Source: Nemertoderma westbladi (lineage: Eukaryota > Xenacoelomorpha > Nemertodermatida > Nemertodermatidae). Taken from it: a DNA stretch of 43,656 bases. The notes under the pieces are model-generated. The model did no database searches, was not told the origin of the DNA, and was given only the letters and a program-made list of their open reading frames with translations. The position numbers and the translations under genes were made by a program. The stretch lies in the NCBI GenBank assembly GCA_032718475.1, contig JAUCBJ010002452.1, positions 1 to 43,656 on the forward strand, given 5' to 3'. Positions within the stretch are counted from its first letter, which is position 1, and each line of letters begins with the position of its first letter. Of this stretch, positions 10,123 to 20,439 are shown one piece after another.

Positions 10123-10380
10123 TTAGGGCGTTCCCTCCAATAGGGAACACTTCCCTACCGCCCTCCTGTACGTCTTCCTATCCTTTGCCCCAATCTTTAA
10201 CCTGATCCTCAATTCCACTGATATAATCTTCCCATTTTCCCCAGGGTAACACTCTATTACCCTGGCTAGCCTCCACTGGTTGTTGATGATAGTATCATCT
10301 GTCACAATTATTAAATCGCCCTTCCTCAATTCCTCCATTTGTTCCTCTTGTGCAGCGTTGGTAGGTAATCTTGAATCCAC
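10123..10380 (-). pseudogene. BEL/Pao DUF5641 tail of integrase
   Basis: The minus strand reads 'LRKGDLIIVTDD', 'NQWRLARVIECYPGENGKI' and 'YRRAVGKCSLLE'. This is the DUF5641 module that closes BEL/Pao polyproteins, usually 'VGDLVL..W.LGRV...PG.DG..R...RPV.KLCLL'. It follows the integrase core and probably contributes to integration complex or chromatin contacts (family knowledge). The stop near 10120 is the natural end of pol. A homologous module closes the other BEL/Pao element at 36300-36517. Confidence 0.88.
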
Positions 10381-10385
10381 CTTTT

Positions 10386-11324
10386 CTAATACTCGGCACC
10401 AATCACCCTAGCTACCCTCCAACTCTGTTGTGTGTTTATATCATCCTCATCGATATATCTCATATCTATCTCCTCTGGCCTCTCCCTCAGCAGATGTGCT
10501 GGTGTCAGAACGTCCAATGACTCTGGATCATCGTTCTCGGGATACAGTGGGTGGCTGTTAATTACCCCCTCACACTTCGCCAGTACCGTTCTCAATACAT
10601 CCTCAGTCACCATATGATTATTAAGAAGTTGCGTCATCAGCCGTTTTGAGCTTCCGACCAGATGTTCTATGCAACCCAGTGTATATGGTGAATACGGCGT
10701 CCTCCTTTCCCATTTAATCAGGTGCTTCCTCATCGCCAATTTAACGCCCTCTCCCTCTAGAAAATAGAAGGCATCTGCTAACTCACTCATTCTCCACTCC
10801 AATGAAGTTGGTGCCATTATCGGAATAAAGGACTTCAACCGTTCCTCCTCTTTGGGTTACGAATTGCTCTTATGCATTATTAATGAATGTCGATGCCGTT
10901 GCGTCCTGTCCACTCCTTCCAGATCAATGGTAGGTTTGTGTTTCCCGCCCATACTGACTCCCTTAAGGAATTCTCCATAAGCTCTTAGATATGCCACTAG
11001 CTTCTTCGTCTTGTACCAGCTTGAGCTATAACTGAGCAACCTATCTGTTGGGTTTTCGCTTGAGTCCATCATCTTGTCATTGTGTCTCATTGATCTCCCT
11101 CACCAACTGGCTGAATATCTCCTCCCCTCTGATTTGTTTCCCTCATCCTCCAACAATACTTTCGCTCCCTTTGGATCTATCTTCCTCATTGGTGGCCACT
11201 TCAGCCTGTCATTGAGGATGTGCGGACAATGCTGCCACAACTCTTGCTTTCCCGAGAAAGCATGGCATTGTATATCCCTTGATAGCAAGTCTGCCAGGTT
11301 GTCGTCAGTTGGGCAGTATGTCAA
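10386..11324 (-). pseudogene. BEL/Pao integrase with central deletion
   Basis: From the 5' side (high coordinates): 'DDNLADLLSRD' (about 11300), the NPADL.SRG-like junction; a linker around 10990-11090 with 'SYSSSWYKTKKLVAYLRA'; then an abrupt jump to 'SDNGTNF' (about 10800-10820), which holds the second catalytic Asp, and 'YSPYTLGCIEHLVGSSKRLM' (10630-10690), where the usual 'GG.WERLV.S.K' has Gly-Cys-Ile-Glu. The zinc-binding H-H-C-C segment and the first catalytic Asp, roughly 170 residues, are missing between about 10880 and 10850. Frames change near 10800 and 11095. This cannot be an active integrase. Confidence 0.85.
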
Positions 11325-11735
11325 TTATCCAGGTCCGTCGTCGCTCTTATGTCATCCACTCGGTTCACCACGAATATGGGATAGTACGTTTTCTCATTGT
11401 GTAGCCATCCTAATACCACCATGGTATCCGTCCAGTAGTGTGTCTCTACTATACTTGGTATTGTATCTACCAAATATGCTATTGCTCTCGCTCCCAATCT
11501 CGCAGTCTTGCAATCTCGCAGATTCAGCATCAGTATCAAAACTAGAACTAACGTTCTAGTTTTGGTACTGATGCTGAGGTACAGATGCTGTGGCATCGAC
11601 CTTGCTTTACTAAACGCTAATCTGGGCTTGTGAGTCCCCTTTCACTGCATCAAATAAAGCGCTGCACCATATGCATCGGAGAACATATGTAATTCTAACT
11701 CACTCATGTCTACATCTGGGAAGTATACCAGTGGC
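11321..11735 (-). pseudogene. BEL/Pao RNase H region
   Basis: The minus strand carries 'ELHMFSDAYGAALYLM' near 11650-11700, the BEL/Pao RNase H opening with its catalytic Asp, followed after a TGA by 'HKPRLAFSKAR' and, in the next open frame, 'LGARAIAYLVDTIPSIVETHYWTDTMVVLGWLH' type sequence in which 'WTDTMVVLGWL' is the conserved later block. It sits directly between RT and integrase. The in-frame stop at about 11640 and the frame change at about 11320 inactivate it. Confidence 0.8.
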
Positions 11736-11842
11736 ATACTATAAGTTCCCATATCTTCCAAGCCCCCGTCCATTTCTCCCATTGTTTACTTATTTATATT
11801 GGGACCTCCACGTCCCAATCATCCTTGAGTTTGTAAACCTTC

Positions 11843-12826
11843 TTAAGTATCTGTTTCCCCATAACTAGTAAAGGAGATGCTAGCCCTAGCAGATCGTAGA
11901 TCCTCGCTATGTATGACAAATAGCCCCACTTTGTATTCCTGACTTAGCTGGGATTCCAACTCGTCCATCTCTCGATTCCACACAATCACCAGAGATTTCT
12001 GATGCAATTCTACTCTTCTATCCGCCATAATTTGCTCTTTCACAGTCATTGGATTATTCAATTTCACTTCCGGCTGCTTGTCTTCTATGGCTTCCATAAA
12101 TTCTTTGGAGTTCGATTGGAACTTCGTCTGGTTGAATCCTGATTTCCTCAGGATGTCGCGAACTTCGTGGCCTGTCTCGACGATCTCCTTAACAGAGTTC
12201 CCTGAACCCATACTGTCATGTATGTAGAATCCGTATTGAATCATATCGATTGCCTCATTACTATACTCTGCCCTTGCCCTTAACTGTATCGCTCACCACC
12301 GTGATTGTGGTGAATGAAGACGACTTTGCCCCCATGTTCTGGTTGACCATCTTGTACATCGGTATAGTTAACAGTACGGTTCGTTATCACCATCGTACCA
12401 TAGGAAGCGCTGACTTTCGCTATCCTCTTCCGTTACTCGAACATAATTAAACATCCCTTCTATATCGCATGTGAAGGCATGTTTCCCATTCCTGAATCGC
12501 AACATAACCTCGATTCCTGAGTTATATATATTGGGGCCCTCTAGTAGATAGTCGTTGAGACACTTCCCATTTGTCTTAGTGGAAGCATTGACTACCATTC
12601 TTAGCTTGCCCTTCTTGGGATCCAGGGCCACATGAAGTGGCAGATAATAAGTTATATCGGTGTCTGGTTCGTCTACTGGTAGTTCCATGGCCCACCCCTG
12701 ATCTACATACTTCTTTATTGTTCTGTGTATATAGTCAATCTTCTCCGGGCTCCGTTTAAGCGTTTGCTTTAATTTCCAGAGTCTTATCTCGACCATACTC
12801 CTGTTGTTCAGGCAGGCACTTTCCAT
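11843..12826 (-). pseudogene. BEL/Pao reverse transcriptase
   Basis: The N-terminal part (12368-12826) has 'YYLPLHVALDPKKGKLRMVVNAS' type sequence, 'LNDYLLEGPNI' and 'AFTCDIEGMFNYVRV', i.e. fingers and motif A with its catalytic Asp. An overlapping frame has 'NMGAKSSS' (about 12330), the FGA-x-SS block. The C-terminal part (11843-12244) begins 'FYIHDSMGSGNSVKEIV', where FYVDD is expected: Val-Asp is replaced by Ile-His in the catalytic box. With two frame changes this RT is dead. Its role would have been cDNA synthesis in a capsid-like particle. Confidence 0.88.
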
Positions 12827-12931
12827 ACCATGCCTAGGTGTACCCCCCCCCCCCCCTCACACTTCATAGAACTCCTGACACTCTCCTGCGCCTGCTTATC
12901 CTACACCGAGTTTCCCACTCCCCAACCTCCT

Positions 12932-13213
12932 TTAATCCCTGAAATCTTGCCGTAGCAGCCTCTTGAGCTGTTCTTCTGCCCCTTCTTCTTCTACATTCCT
13001 CATTGTCCCAGCAAACATGCACCCTGAGGATTCGGATATGCTAAATGGGATCTTTATCTTTATTGGGCCACTGAGTGTCCATCCGAATGGCGTTTGGATA
13101 GCCACTGGGTCTCGCTCTCTATCGTCGCCAGAGATGGTTTGTAGACTCTCATGGGCCATCGGGCAATCCATCCCGACAATGAGAGAAACTTTTGGGATGT
13201 CGAGTTTAGGCAT
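12932..13213 (-). pseudogene. BEL/Pao protease C-terminal half
   Basis: 'VSLIVGMDCPMAHESLQTI' and 'DPVAIQTPFGWTLSGPIK' on the minus strand match the segment after the aspartic protease active site in BEL/Pao polyproteins (typically 'LLIG.D.....P....T.LGW.L.GP'). The active-site half is not present: a stop lies upstream, exactly where the inverted arm (13224) begins. About 90 residues remain out of the ~150 usual for this region. Confidence 0.8.
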
Positions 13214-13223
13214 CGATACTGAG

Positions 13224-14812
13224 ATTAATTACTGGCACCTGGTTGGACTCGCTGACACGTGGTTTGACTAAACTGGCACTAGGTTGGACTTGTTGGCACT
13301 TGGCTGCATATGGTTAACAAAACACTGGCCCCAAAACAGCGAAAGTAAAGGTATATTATATGTTAATAAATTCACAAAGAAGGACAGACTGACACGACGG
13401 TTTTCAATATCTGTGCGAATGTTTATTCCCTTAGCATTCTCATTGCCACTTCTATCAGTCTATACTATGTTAGTGTCATATACTGTAGCAACCAACAGAA
13501 CATAACACAAAACAATCCTGGCAGCCACCTGGATTCTATAACCAGGTTGGTGGAAAAACACTTCCAAAATAAATCACGGTTAGTTAGTTTTCCGAGTAGC
13601 GTCAAGAAGAGTTAACTGGTTATTCTATTAATAGCAGGTACTGCACTGCCGGCGCATCCCGGGGCTGGTGGACACCAGCTGTCACTTATCCTGGACCTAT
13701 CCTGCATTGTTTATTTGACAAAAGGCAGCGGCAGCCACACTCTTTAAATCACTTAGCTTTAAGTAGGCCTACCTGTCTGAAGTCTGCATGTGTGCAATGC
13801 ACTTCTTACTGGTCCGCAATGCCTAATCTTTAAAATCACATACAGATTATTCTCCATAGGAATCCAGCGCAAGTGCGTACTGATAAGGCGAATGGATATG
13901 GATACGGATATGGATATGGCGAAAAGTTATACCCCAATATAATGACATCAACCCCAGTGCAGAATGTAACACCAGTTTGATGGTATGATTGGGTTGATTT
14001 AATGATTTGTAGATTGGAGCAGCAGAGGATCTATAGGGATTATTAAAGGTTATACAACGGACTATTTTATTAAATTTTATGCAGAGTGGATTGATGAGGG
14101 TACTTTGACCACTGCCCCATAGAATACTACCATAGGTTAGATAGGGGTGAATTAGTGTGAAGTATAGCTGGCAAAGTATATGAAGTGGGAAGATATAGCG
14201 TAGCTTATAGAAAATACAAGCAGATTTAGAGACTTTCTTTATTACATAGTTAATATGAGGTGTCCAGCTGAGCTTACTATCGACGTATGTTACGATATAT
14301 GGTGTTGTGTACTAAAACAACCCATCCTACAGTATAGAATAATTAGATAAGTCGTATTGATATACAACCGTAATTAGATAGGGTAAATAAAATACACAAG
14401 TTCATTTATATTCAGTGGATTTATACAGCATGTAGCCCTACTTACGTAATTTTTATAATAAAACCTCAGCATATTAATTTACGGTGGCAAACTTTTATAA
14501 AACATGAATATGAATTGGCTGTTTCTGGAAATCATTCGAATTTAATATGTACAGTATTTGTGCTAATTTCATTTATATTTCTCTATAGATCGATGTTTGT
14601 GCTAAAATAATGCCTAAATTGTGCTTTTAATAATCGCCAAATTAAGTTGAGGCGGTTATGTGCTTAAATGATTGCCAAATTAAGTCCTGCGCACTGATTG
14701 GCTAAAAACCCAGCTGAGAGAACCCTGGATGCGCCTAATCATGTGAACGGGCTTAAACATTGCGTCATTCTTGCAGTTTTGTAGTAGCCATTTTTCTTCT
14801 TATGATTTTGTA
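13224..14812. repeat. Left arm of a ~1.58-kb inverted repeat
   Basis: This 1589-bp arm is the reverse complement of 17949-19512, judged by eye at roughly 95-98% identity. Outer tip: ATTAATTACTGGCACCTGGT. Inner edge: 'cttatgattttgta'. Subterminal 20-30-bp units 'TGGCAC(C/T)(T/A)GGTTGGACT' occur near 13232 and 13275, with a weaker one near 13296. The arm carries part of a CR1-like LINE (13990-14320), a (GGATAT)-like run near 13890, and scattered differences from its partner, including a 17-bp extra segment near 13982-13998. Those differences argue against a simple assembly fold-back. Its plus-strand open frame at 13284 is mirrored at 19452 only because the arms are copies; no domain is recognised. 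Confidence 0.88.
13990..14320 (-). pseudogene. CR1-like LINE fragment inside left arm
   Basis: The minus-strand translation carries the same motifs as the copy at 18460-18768 in the right arm, since the two arms are inverted duplicates: a VDSKLSW-type block near 14270-14290 and 'HPYLTYGSILWGSG' near 14110-14150. Only the post-RT C-terminal region is present. It predates the duplication that made the arms. Confidence 0.7.
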
Positions 14813-16040
14813 CTTCCGTTCGTTTGTAAATTGCTGATTTCTTGCTGTAACTGTTACTTGATTTATGACTTTTGAATATGATTACTGCTTGGACTGACTC
14901 TTGATTTCTTATTCTTTGCAATGTAGTAGATCTTAATCAAAGATTTCTTATTCGACTGTCAGACTGTTTGTCATGCTTGCGCCTATACGATGATTGCTTG
15001 CTTTAGCATGTTGGGCTAAGGGTACCGGTAGGCGTCGCGGGCACACTGTTGAAAGCGACGGAAGGAGAGGTGGAGGATCCAATGTGTGGCAATGCTGACA
15101 GAGGCCAGTAGTTGTGGTCGGGCGAATCATAGTAGAGGACCGGGGACAAGTCGTCATTACGGCTTTTGGGGGCTGGCGAACAAGATTTCGTCTCAGTATT
15201 GTTTGGCTGTAGCGCTGTTTTAACGGGTTTAGCTAGGAAGACCACATTTTGCTTGGGTGGCCTTGGCTTATTACACTAGTGCTACGCCAAGGCTACAAAC
15301 GCCACTAACACTGTTAATGTTATTGGTGGTTTACTGTTGTAAACGCTGCTTTATGTTGTGTTGTTTAGAAAGTGCCTGATTCTCGATTGTGATGTTTAGA
15401 TAGGCGGTATTCTCTTGATTGTTTCTATTTCTAATTTATGCTTGTTAATTGCTGTTAGGTCAAATAATACAGTATTTAGGCTGTTGCTAGTATAACTCAG
15501 TAGCGTAATTAATTAGTAATAGGCATTCTGGAATACTTAGTAATTAGTATGCAACTCTGTGTATTTGAGACGCTGTAATTTATTTTAGCACTTAGAATAC
15601 AATTAAGAGTTTGTACGCTGCATAGCGGAGAATAGTTTGGGTAAATTACGTTTAGAAATACTTTAGGATATTTGACGCTAGGCGGTTATTTGAAAGTAGC
15701 GGGTCAGCAGGTTTACAGCGGTAGCTAGTGTAGTGCAGTAGTGATATCGCTGAGTTAAATCAGCGCAAGGTCAAAGTTTCGACATTAGGGCAATTAATAC
15801 CCCATATTTTGGCATATTAAAATATTCCCACATTCGACATTGTTCTGCCTGACAACCTGCCTGTATTTCTCTGAGGAAAGTGAATGCCGAGTGCTAAGTC
15901 ACCCGCACTCATATTAAGTAGCTTAGGAAGCCTAATCAGATTTATTGTTTTGGTTATTTCTTTTTGGCTTATAAATTAGAACGATTAGCTTGATGTGTTA
16001 TAGCTTGATTAAATTTGTTTCATTTGAAAACACAAACATA
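14813..16040. other. Spacer between arms, 3' side of the Penelope-like element
   Basis: A minus-strand frame of about 80 codons (15003-15245, Ser/Pro-rich, 'YYDSPDHNYWPLSALPHIGS') has no recognisable domain. The rest is AT-rich and unassigned. I see no second Penelope copy here, so a tandem pseudo-LTR arrangement is not supported on this side. Confidence 0.4.
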
Positions 16041-16460
16041 TCAAAGGAAAGACCACCCTGGGGTGCTTTTAACAGTAATAAGCCCTTTGTTTACTGTACC
16101 TGTCAACAGTAGACCTTCCTCAGGGTGACACCTTTTAACAACGTATATGCCTAGGAATTTATAACTATTTGTTATTTTAATTGGATAATGAATTGGTAAC
16201 CGGTAGTGGTACATTCTGTTGCTTAAATATAAATTCTTATACATTATGAGATAGTAGTGAATATTGCACAAAACGAACTTACTATGTACAGTACAAATTA
16301 TTACTATTACACCAAATAAACACATGAATGAAATGACCTAACTACAGTATAATCACAACTATAGCACACAACATAATATAATCTACAACCCCCCCCCCCC
16401 CCCCCCCCACACACACACCATTTTTTTCACATCGTCAATCATTAAATTGGATTTTATTAA
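16041..16460 (-). other. Presumed 3' region of the Penelope-like element
   Basis: Downstream of the stop of the Penelope ORF on the minus strand. It contains a C run with (AC)n at 16389-16418 (minus: GT then G run) and, at 16054-16127, a stem formed by CACCCTGGGG and CCTCAGGGTG with one G-T wobble, enclosing a second TACTGT/ACAGTA hairpin and flanked by a 'cttttaaca' direct repeat. An open frame across it ends 'VNKGLITVKSTPGWSFL'; whether that is coding is uncertain. The true 3' end was not located. Confidence 0.35.
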
Positions 16461-17945
16461 TTTATCCTGCGCTAAAGTTATCAACCTCAACTGAAACCCG
16501 TTTGTTTATTGCTTGATGTCCTAACTTCTTTATATTTAAACTCTCGAGAACTAAACGGGAGTACAACCTACTTTCTCGTCCTATTACTTTGGCCTTATGG
16601 AATAACGGGACATGATTCTCCTCTACTAAATGTGCCGCTAACTCTGTAGCTTTTACTCTCTCGTGTCTTAAGTCGCCATCATGAGCTACTAATCTTACAT
16701 CTAATGCGTATTTACTTTGTCCTCTACGTATACTTTATCGCACTCGCATGGGATGGCGTAAACAATTCCCCTGGGACTACTCTCAGGCTTGTGACCATTC
16801 TGTATGTATGATGCCAGGCTACGGCCCATTCTTGAGAAAGTTCCAATATTATATTTCCTACACAAACGTTCCAAACTCTCCGTGACATTTTGTACATATG
16901 GCAATGCTATGATAATTTCAGGTTTTTCCCGTGGTTGCTTGGATATTGGATTTTTAATTGCATTATTTATTTTCCTTTGTGTATTGTATATGATACGTGT
17001 CGGATACCCGTTGCATTTTAGTGTATTGTCTAGGTTATTTTGGGTTTTAATTATATTAGATTCTGTTGAACATAGTCTATTAGATCGATAATATAGGCCT
17101 TTGCATACACTTTGTTTAATCCTAGGGTGATGATTTGAATTAAAATTAAGATACCTATTTGAATGTGTCGGTTTTTGATATACTGTGGTGCTTATCGAAC
17201 TAGAACTACCCGGGTGGATTGTGACCAATGTATCTAAGAAGGGTAGGCTGCCGTCTTCTCGCTGTTGTTCTACAGTGAATTTCACATCGCTATGTAATGA
17301 ATTTAGAATATTTAACAGTCGGTCTACCTCATCTTTATTAACTAAACACCATGTGTCATCCACATAGCGTAGCCACACTCTAGGTAAAATCCCCATCTCA
17401 TTTCTAGACTGTACATAAATAGACAACTAAGGATTGGGGAAATGGGATTTCCCATAGGCAAACCTTTAATCTGACAAAAACATTTGTCCTGAAACACAAA
17501 CGCTGTTTGGTTTAGGACAAGGTCCAACAATATACGAAAAGTATCAACATTTATCCCTGTTCGGTCTTTGAACTCTGGATCTTGTGAGATAACATCCATA
17601 ACTACCTCTCTAGCCCCCTCTACCGGGACATTGCCGAACATGTTAATAACATCAAAACTGACTTGTAACTCATTATTATTTGGGACAACTTTTTTTATTT
17701 TATCAATAAAATCATTTGAATTTCTAACATATGATGCACCTTGACTCAAGTACCCGCGTAGTACCCCCGCAATGAATTTAGCTATGTTTCCCCCTGGTGC
17801 GTTATTCCAAGCAACAATATTCCTTAATGGTGTCCCATCTTTATGGACCTTGGGATTACCATAGGTATATGGCAACTCAGAATCGTATGCACTTAACTTT
17901 GTAGGTAGTGTAGACGTGATCTGTCCGTTCTTAGCTAATGAGCTA
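16461..17945 (-). pseudogene. Penelope-like element: RT plus GIY-YIG endonuclease, 5'-truncated
   Basis: Minus-strand order: 'KNGQIT..LP.KL' and 'ELPYTYGNPKVHKDGTPLR' (about 17820-17930); RT motif A 'VSFDVINMFGNVPVEGA' (about 17610-17660); motif B 'GLPMGNPISPILSCLF' (about 17420-17470); motif C 'WLRYVDDTWCLV' (about 17340-17375); then 'FLDTLVTI', 'KPTHSNRYLNF', and a linker leading to 'GIVYAIPCECDKVYV' (about 16730-16770), the start of a GIY-YIG nuclease, whose remainder continues to a TAA at about 16461. This is the Penelope-like architecture: a telomerase-related RT fused to a nicking endonuclease. Defects are a frameshift between motifs B and C (about 17400-17430), another in GIY-YIG (about 16715), and loss of the N-terminus at the arm border (17949). 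The YVDD box itself is intact. Confidence 0.9.
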
Positions 17946-17948
17946 AGT

Positions 17949-19512
17949 TACAAAATCATAAGAAGAAAAATGGCTACTACAAAACTGCAAGAATGACGCA
18001 ATGTTTAAGCCCGTTCACATGATTAGGCGCATCCAGGGTTCTCTCAGCTGTGTTTTTAGCCAATCAGTGCGCAGGACTTAATTTGGCAATCATTTAAGCA
18101 CATAACCGCCTCAACTTAATTTGGCGATTATTAAAAGCACAATTCAGGCGTTATTTTAGCACAAACATCGATCTATAGATAAATATAAATGAAATTAGCA
18201 CAAATACTGTACATATTAAATTCGAATGATTTCCAGAAACAGCAAATTCATATTCATGTTTTATAAAAGTTTGCCACCGTAAATTAATATGCTAAGGTTT
18301 TATTATAAAATTACGTAAGTAATGCTACATGTTGTATAAATCCGCTGAATATAAATGAACTTGTGTATTTTATTTACGCTATCTAATTACGGTTGTATAT
18401 CAATACGACTTATCTAATTATTCTATACTGTAGGATGGGTTGTTTTAGTACACAACACCATATATCGTAACATACGTCGATAGTAAGCTCAGCTGGACAC
18501 CTCATATTAACTATGTAATAAAGAAAGTCTCTAAATCTGCTTGTATTTTCTATAAGCTACGCTATATCTTCCCACTTCATATACTTTGCCAGCTATACTT
18601 CACACTAATTCACCCCTATCTAACCTATGGTAGTATTCTATGGGGCAGTGGTCAAAGTACCCTCATCAATCCACTCTGCATAAAATTTAATAAAATAGTC
18701 CGTTGTATAACCTTTAATCCCTATAGATCCTCTGCTGCTCCAATCTACAAATCATTAAATCAAACTGGTGTTACATTCTGCACAGGGGTTGATGTCATTA
18801 TATTGGGGTATAACTTTTCGCCATATCCATATCCGTATCCATTCGCCTTATCCGTATGCACTTGCGCGTGGATTCCTATGGAGAATAATCTGTATGTGAT
18901 TTTAAAGATTAGGCATTGCGGACCAGTAAGAAGTGCATTGCACACATGCAGCTTTCAGACAGGTAGGCCTACTTAAAGCTAAGTGATTTAAAGAGTGTGG
19001 CTGCCGCTGCCTTTTGTCAAATAAACAATGCAGGATAGGTCCAGGATAAGTGACAGCTGGTGTCCACCAGCCCCGGGATGCGCCGGCAGTGCATTACCTG
19101 CTATTAATAGAATAACCAGTTAACTCTTCTTGACGCCACTTGGAAAACTAACCAACCGTGATTTATTTTTGTTGTGTTTTTTCCACCAACCTGGTTATAG
19201 AATCCAGGCGGCTGCCAGGATTGTTTTGTGTTTTGTTCTGTTGGTTGCTACAGTATATGACAATAACATAGTATAGACTGATAGAAGCGGCAATGAGAAT
19301 GCCAAGGGAATAAACATTCGCACATATATTGAAAACCGTCGTGTCAGTCTGTCCTTCTTTGTGAATTTATTAACATATAATATACCTTTACTTTCGCTGT
19401 TTTGGGGCCAGTGTTTAGTTAACCATATGCAGCCAAGTGCCAACAAGTCCAACCTAGTGCCAGTTTAGTCAAACCACGTGTCGGCGAGTCCAACCAGGTG
19501 CCAGTAATTAAT
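17949..19512. repeat. Right arm of the ~1.58-kb inverted repeat
   Basis: Reverse complement of 13224-14812. It begins 'tacaaaatcataag', four bases beyond where the recognisable Penelope coding sequence stops, and ends CCAGTAATTAAT at 19501-19512. The 25-base-shorter length partly reflects a 17-bp deletion relative to the left arm near 18765. The sub-terminal 'AGTCCAACC.GGTGCCAG' motifs mirror those of the left arm. Both outer tips end in the self-complementary ATTAAT, so the target duplication, if any, cannot be separated from the tip. Confidence 0.88.
18460..18768 (+). pseudogene. CR1-like LINE fragment inside right arm
   Basis: The plus strand reads 'VDSKLSWTPHINYVIKK', 'HPYLTYGSILWGSGQS' and 'NKIVRCITFNPYRSSAAP', the usual post-catalytic block of CR1-type LINEs (compare 'HPYLHYGIVLWGG' at 29060-29602, a related but distinct copy). 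No endonuclease or catalytic RT motifs are present. Confidence 0.75.
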
Positions 19513-19835
19513 CGTAGTCCAACCAGGCGGCCAGGTGTCAGATAGTATAATAAAACAAGCACTGGCTGTGGCGCATCCCAGGGATAAGGACATACTCTGT
19601 CACTCATCCTGGACCTAAAATGTTTATTTGCCATTAGTTAGCGGCACCCGCACTCTTTAAATCATATCGATTTTAAGTAGGCCTACCTGTCTTCAGTCTG
19701 CATGTCTGCTGCGCACTTCTTACTGGTCCGCAATGCCTAATCGCTAAAATCACATATGGATTATTCTCTACTCATTATTACTACTCTTATTCTTTATTCT
19801 CTAGGAATCCACTACATACGCACATAAGTTAAATC
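19513..19835. repeat. Third, diverged partial copy of the arm, opposite orientation to the right arm
   Basis: The segment 19545-19830 follows the left-arm order of about 13640-13880: 'gcgcatccc.ggg', 'tgtcact.atcctggacct', 'tgtttattt', 'cactctttaaatca', 'ttaagtaggcctacctgtct', 'gcacttcttactggtccgcaatgcctaat', 'aaaatcacata' and 'gattattctct'. Identity is clearly lower than between the two main arms, and a ~30-bp insertion lies before 'taggaatcca'. It starts with another 'agtccaaccagg' motif. This suggests the arm sequence is itself a dispersed repeat (LTR-like or transposon-end-like) rather than unique DNA. Confidence 0.7.
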
Positions 19836-20439
19836 AATACAATACCCATTACCCATTATATCAGGACCTATACACATATCTGCAATACCCCCCCCCCCCC
19901 TCCCCCCTTCCACTGGGTATATATTATATCCTTCCATATTATAGTCATACTGGTGTGCAGGTCCTGGTATAGGCCTAGCAGGTTCTTTCCTACTCACTGG
20001 TATGTAAGCCGTGACTTCCGGATCTAATCCCAGCATTCGCGCTACCCTATCCCCTAAAATATCTCAACCAGCATGGCCTATAGTATTTTCAGTAAGACCT
20101 ACAGTATGTCATGCAGTCTGAATGTAGTCCTCTGGACTGAAGTTGAATCTTCTTGAATATTCTGAGAACTCCTCCCCTGAGAACTACCACATCGTCAATC
20201 AGCAGTTATGTTCCAATGGGAAATTGCCTTCAATCCCCCATTATCTTCTCATCTTCTACCTCTTGGAATATTCTATACCCCTCCCCCGGTGTGTAATATA
20301 CATCGCCAGGCTGAGTTCTTTCGGGGTAACAGCAATCTCCTGAAGTACAGCCCCACCGGTTCTCTCACCCCACTTCAACTATCAACGTTTTGTTGTCCAT
20401 CCTATCTCGACACCTCTGGTTGCCCGTAGCAACGTTTTC
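19836..20439. other. Unassigned, with C run
   Basis: A C-rich run lies at 19888-19907. A minus-strand open frame (19812-20036) contains 'RVARMLGLDPEVTAYIPV'-like sequence but matches no family I can name. It may be the decayed 3' part of the gag-like region that follows. Confidence 0.3.

Larger units (their letters stand above)
10123..13213 (-). mobile_element. BEL/Pao LTR retrotransposon, decayed pol
   Basis: Domain order on the minus strand is the BEL/Pao order: aspartic protease end (12932-13213), reverse transcriptase (11843-12826), RNase H (11321-11735), integrase (10386-11324) and the DUF5641 chromatin-side tail (10123-10380). Several frame changes, a C run (12843-12856) between protease and RT, and a missing central integrase block make it non-functional. 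Its 5' side is cut exactly at the inverted arm starting at 13224; a gag-like remnant in the same orientation lies beyond the arms at 20440-21396. No LTR pair was recognised. Confidence 0.88.

Noticed and set aside
16041-17945. Hammerhead ribozyme in the Penelope-like element
   Set aside because: I looked for the CTGATGA core with a nearby GAAA and suitable stems and did not find them in this interval or just beyond it.
13224-19512. Assembly artefact (fold-back of the same sequence)
   Set aside because: The arms differ by substitutions and by a 17-bp indel, and a third diverged copy lies outside, so the duplication is probably real. Long reads would still be decisive.
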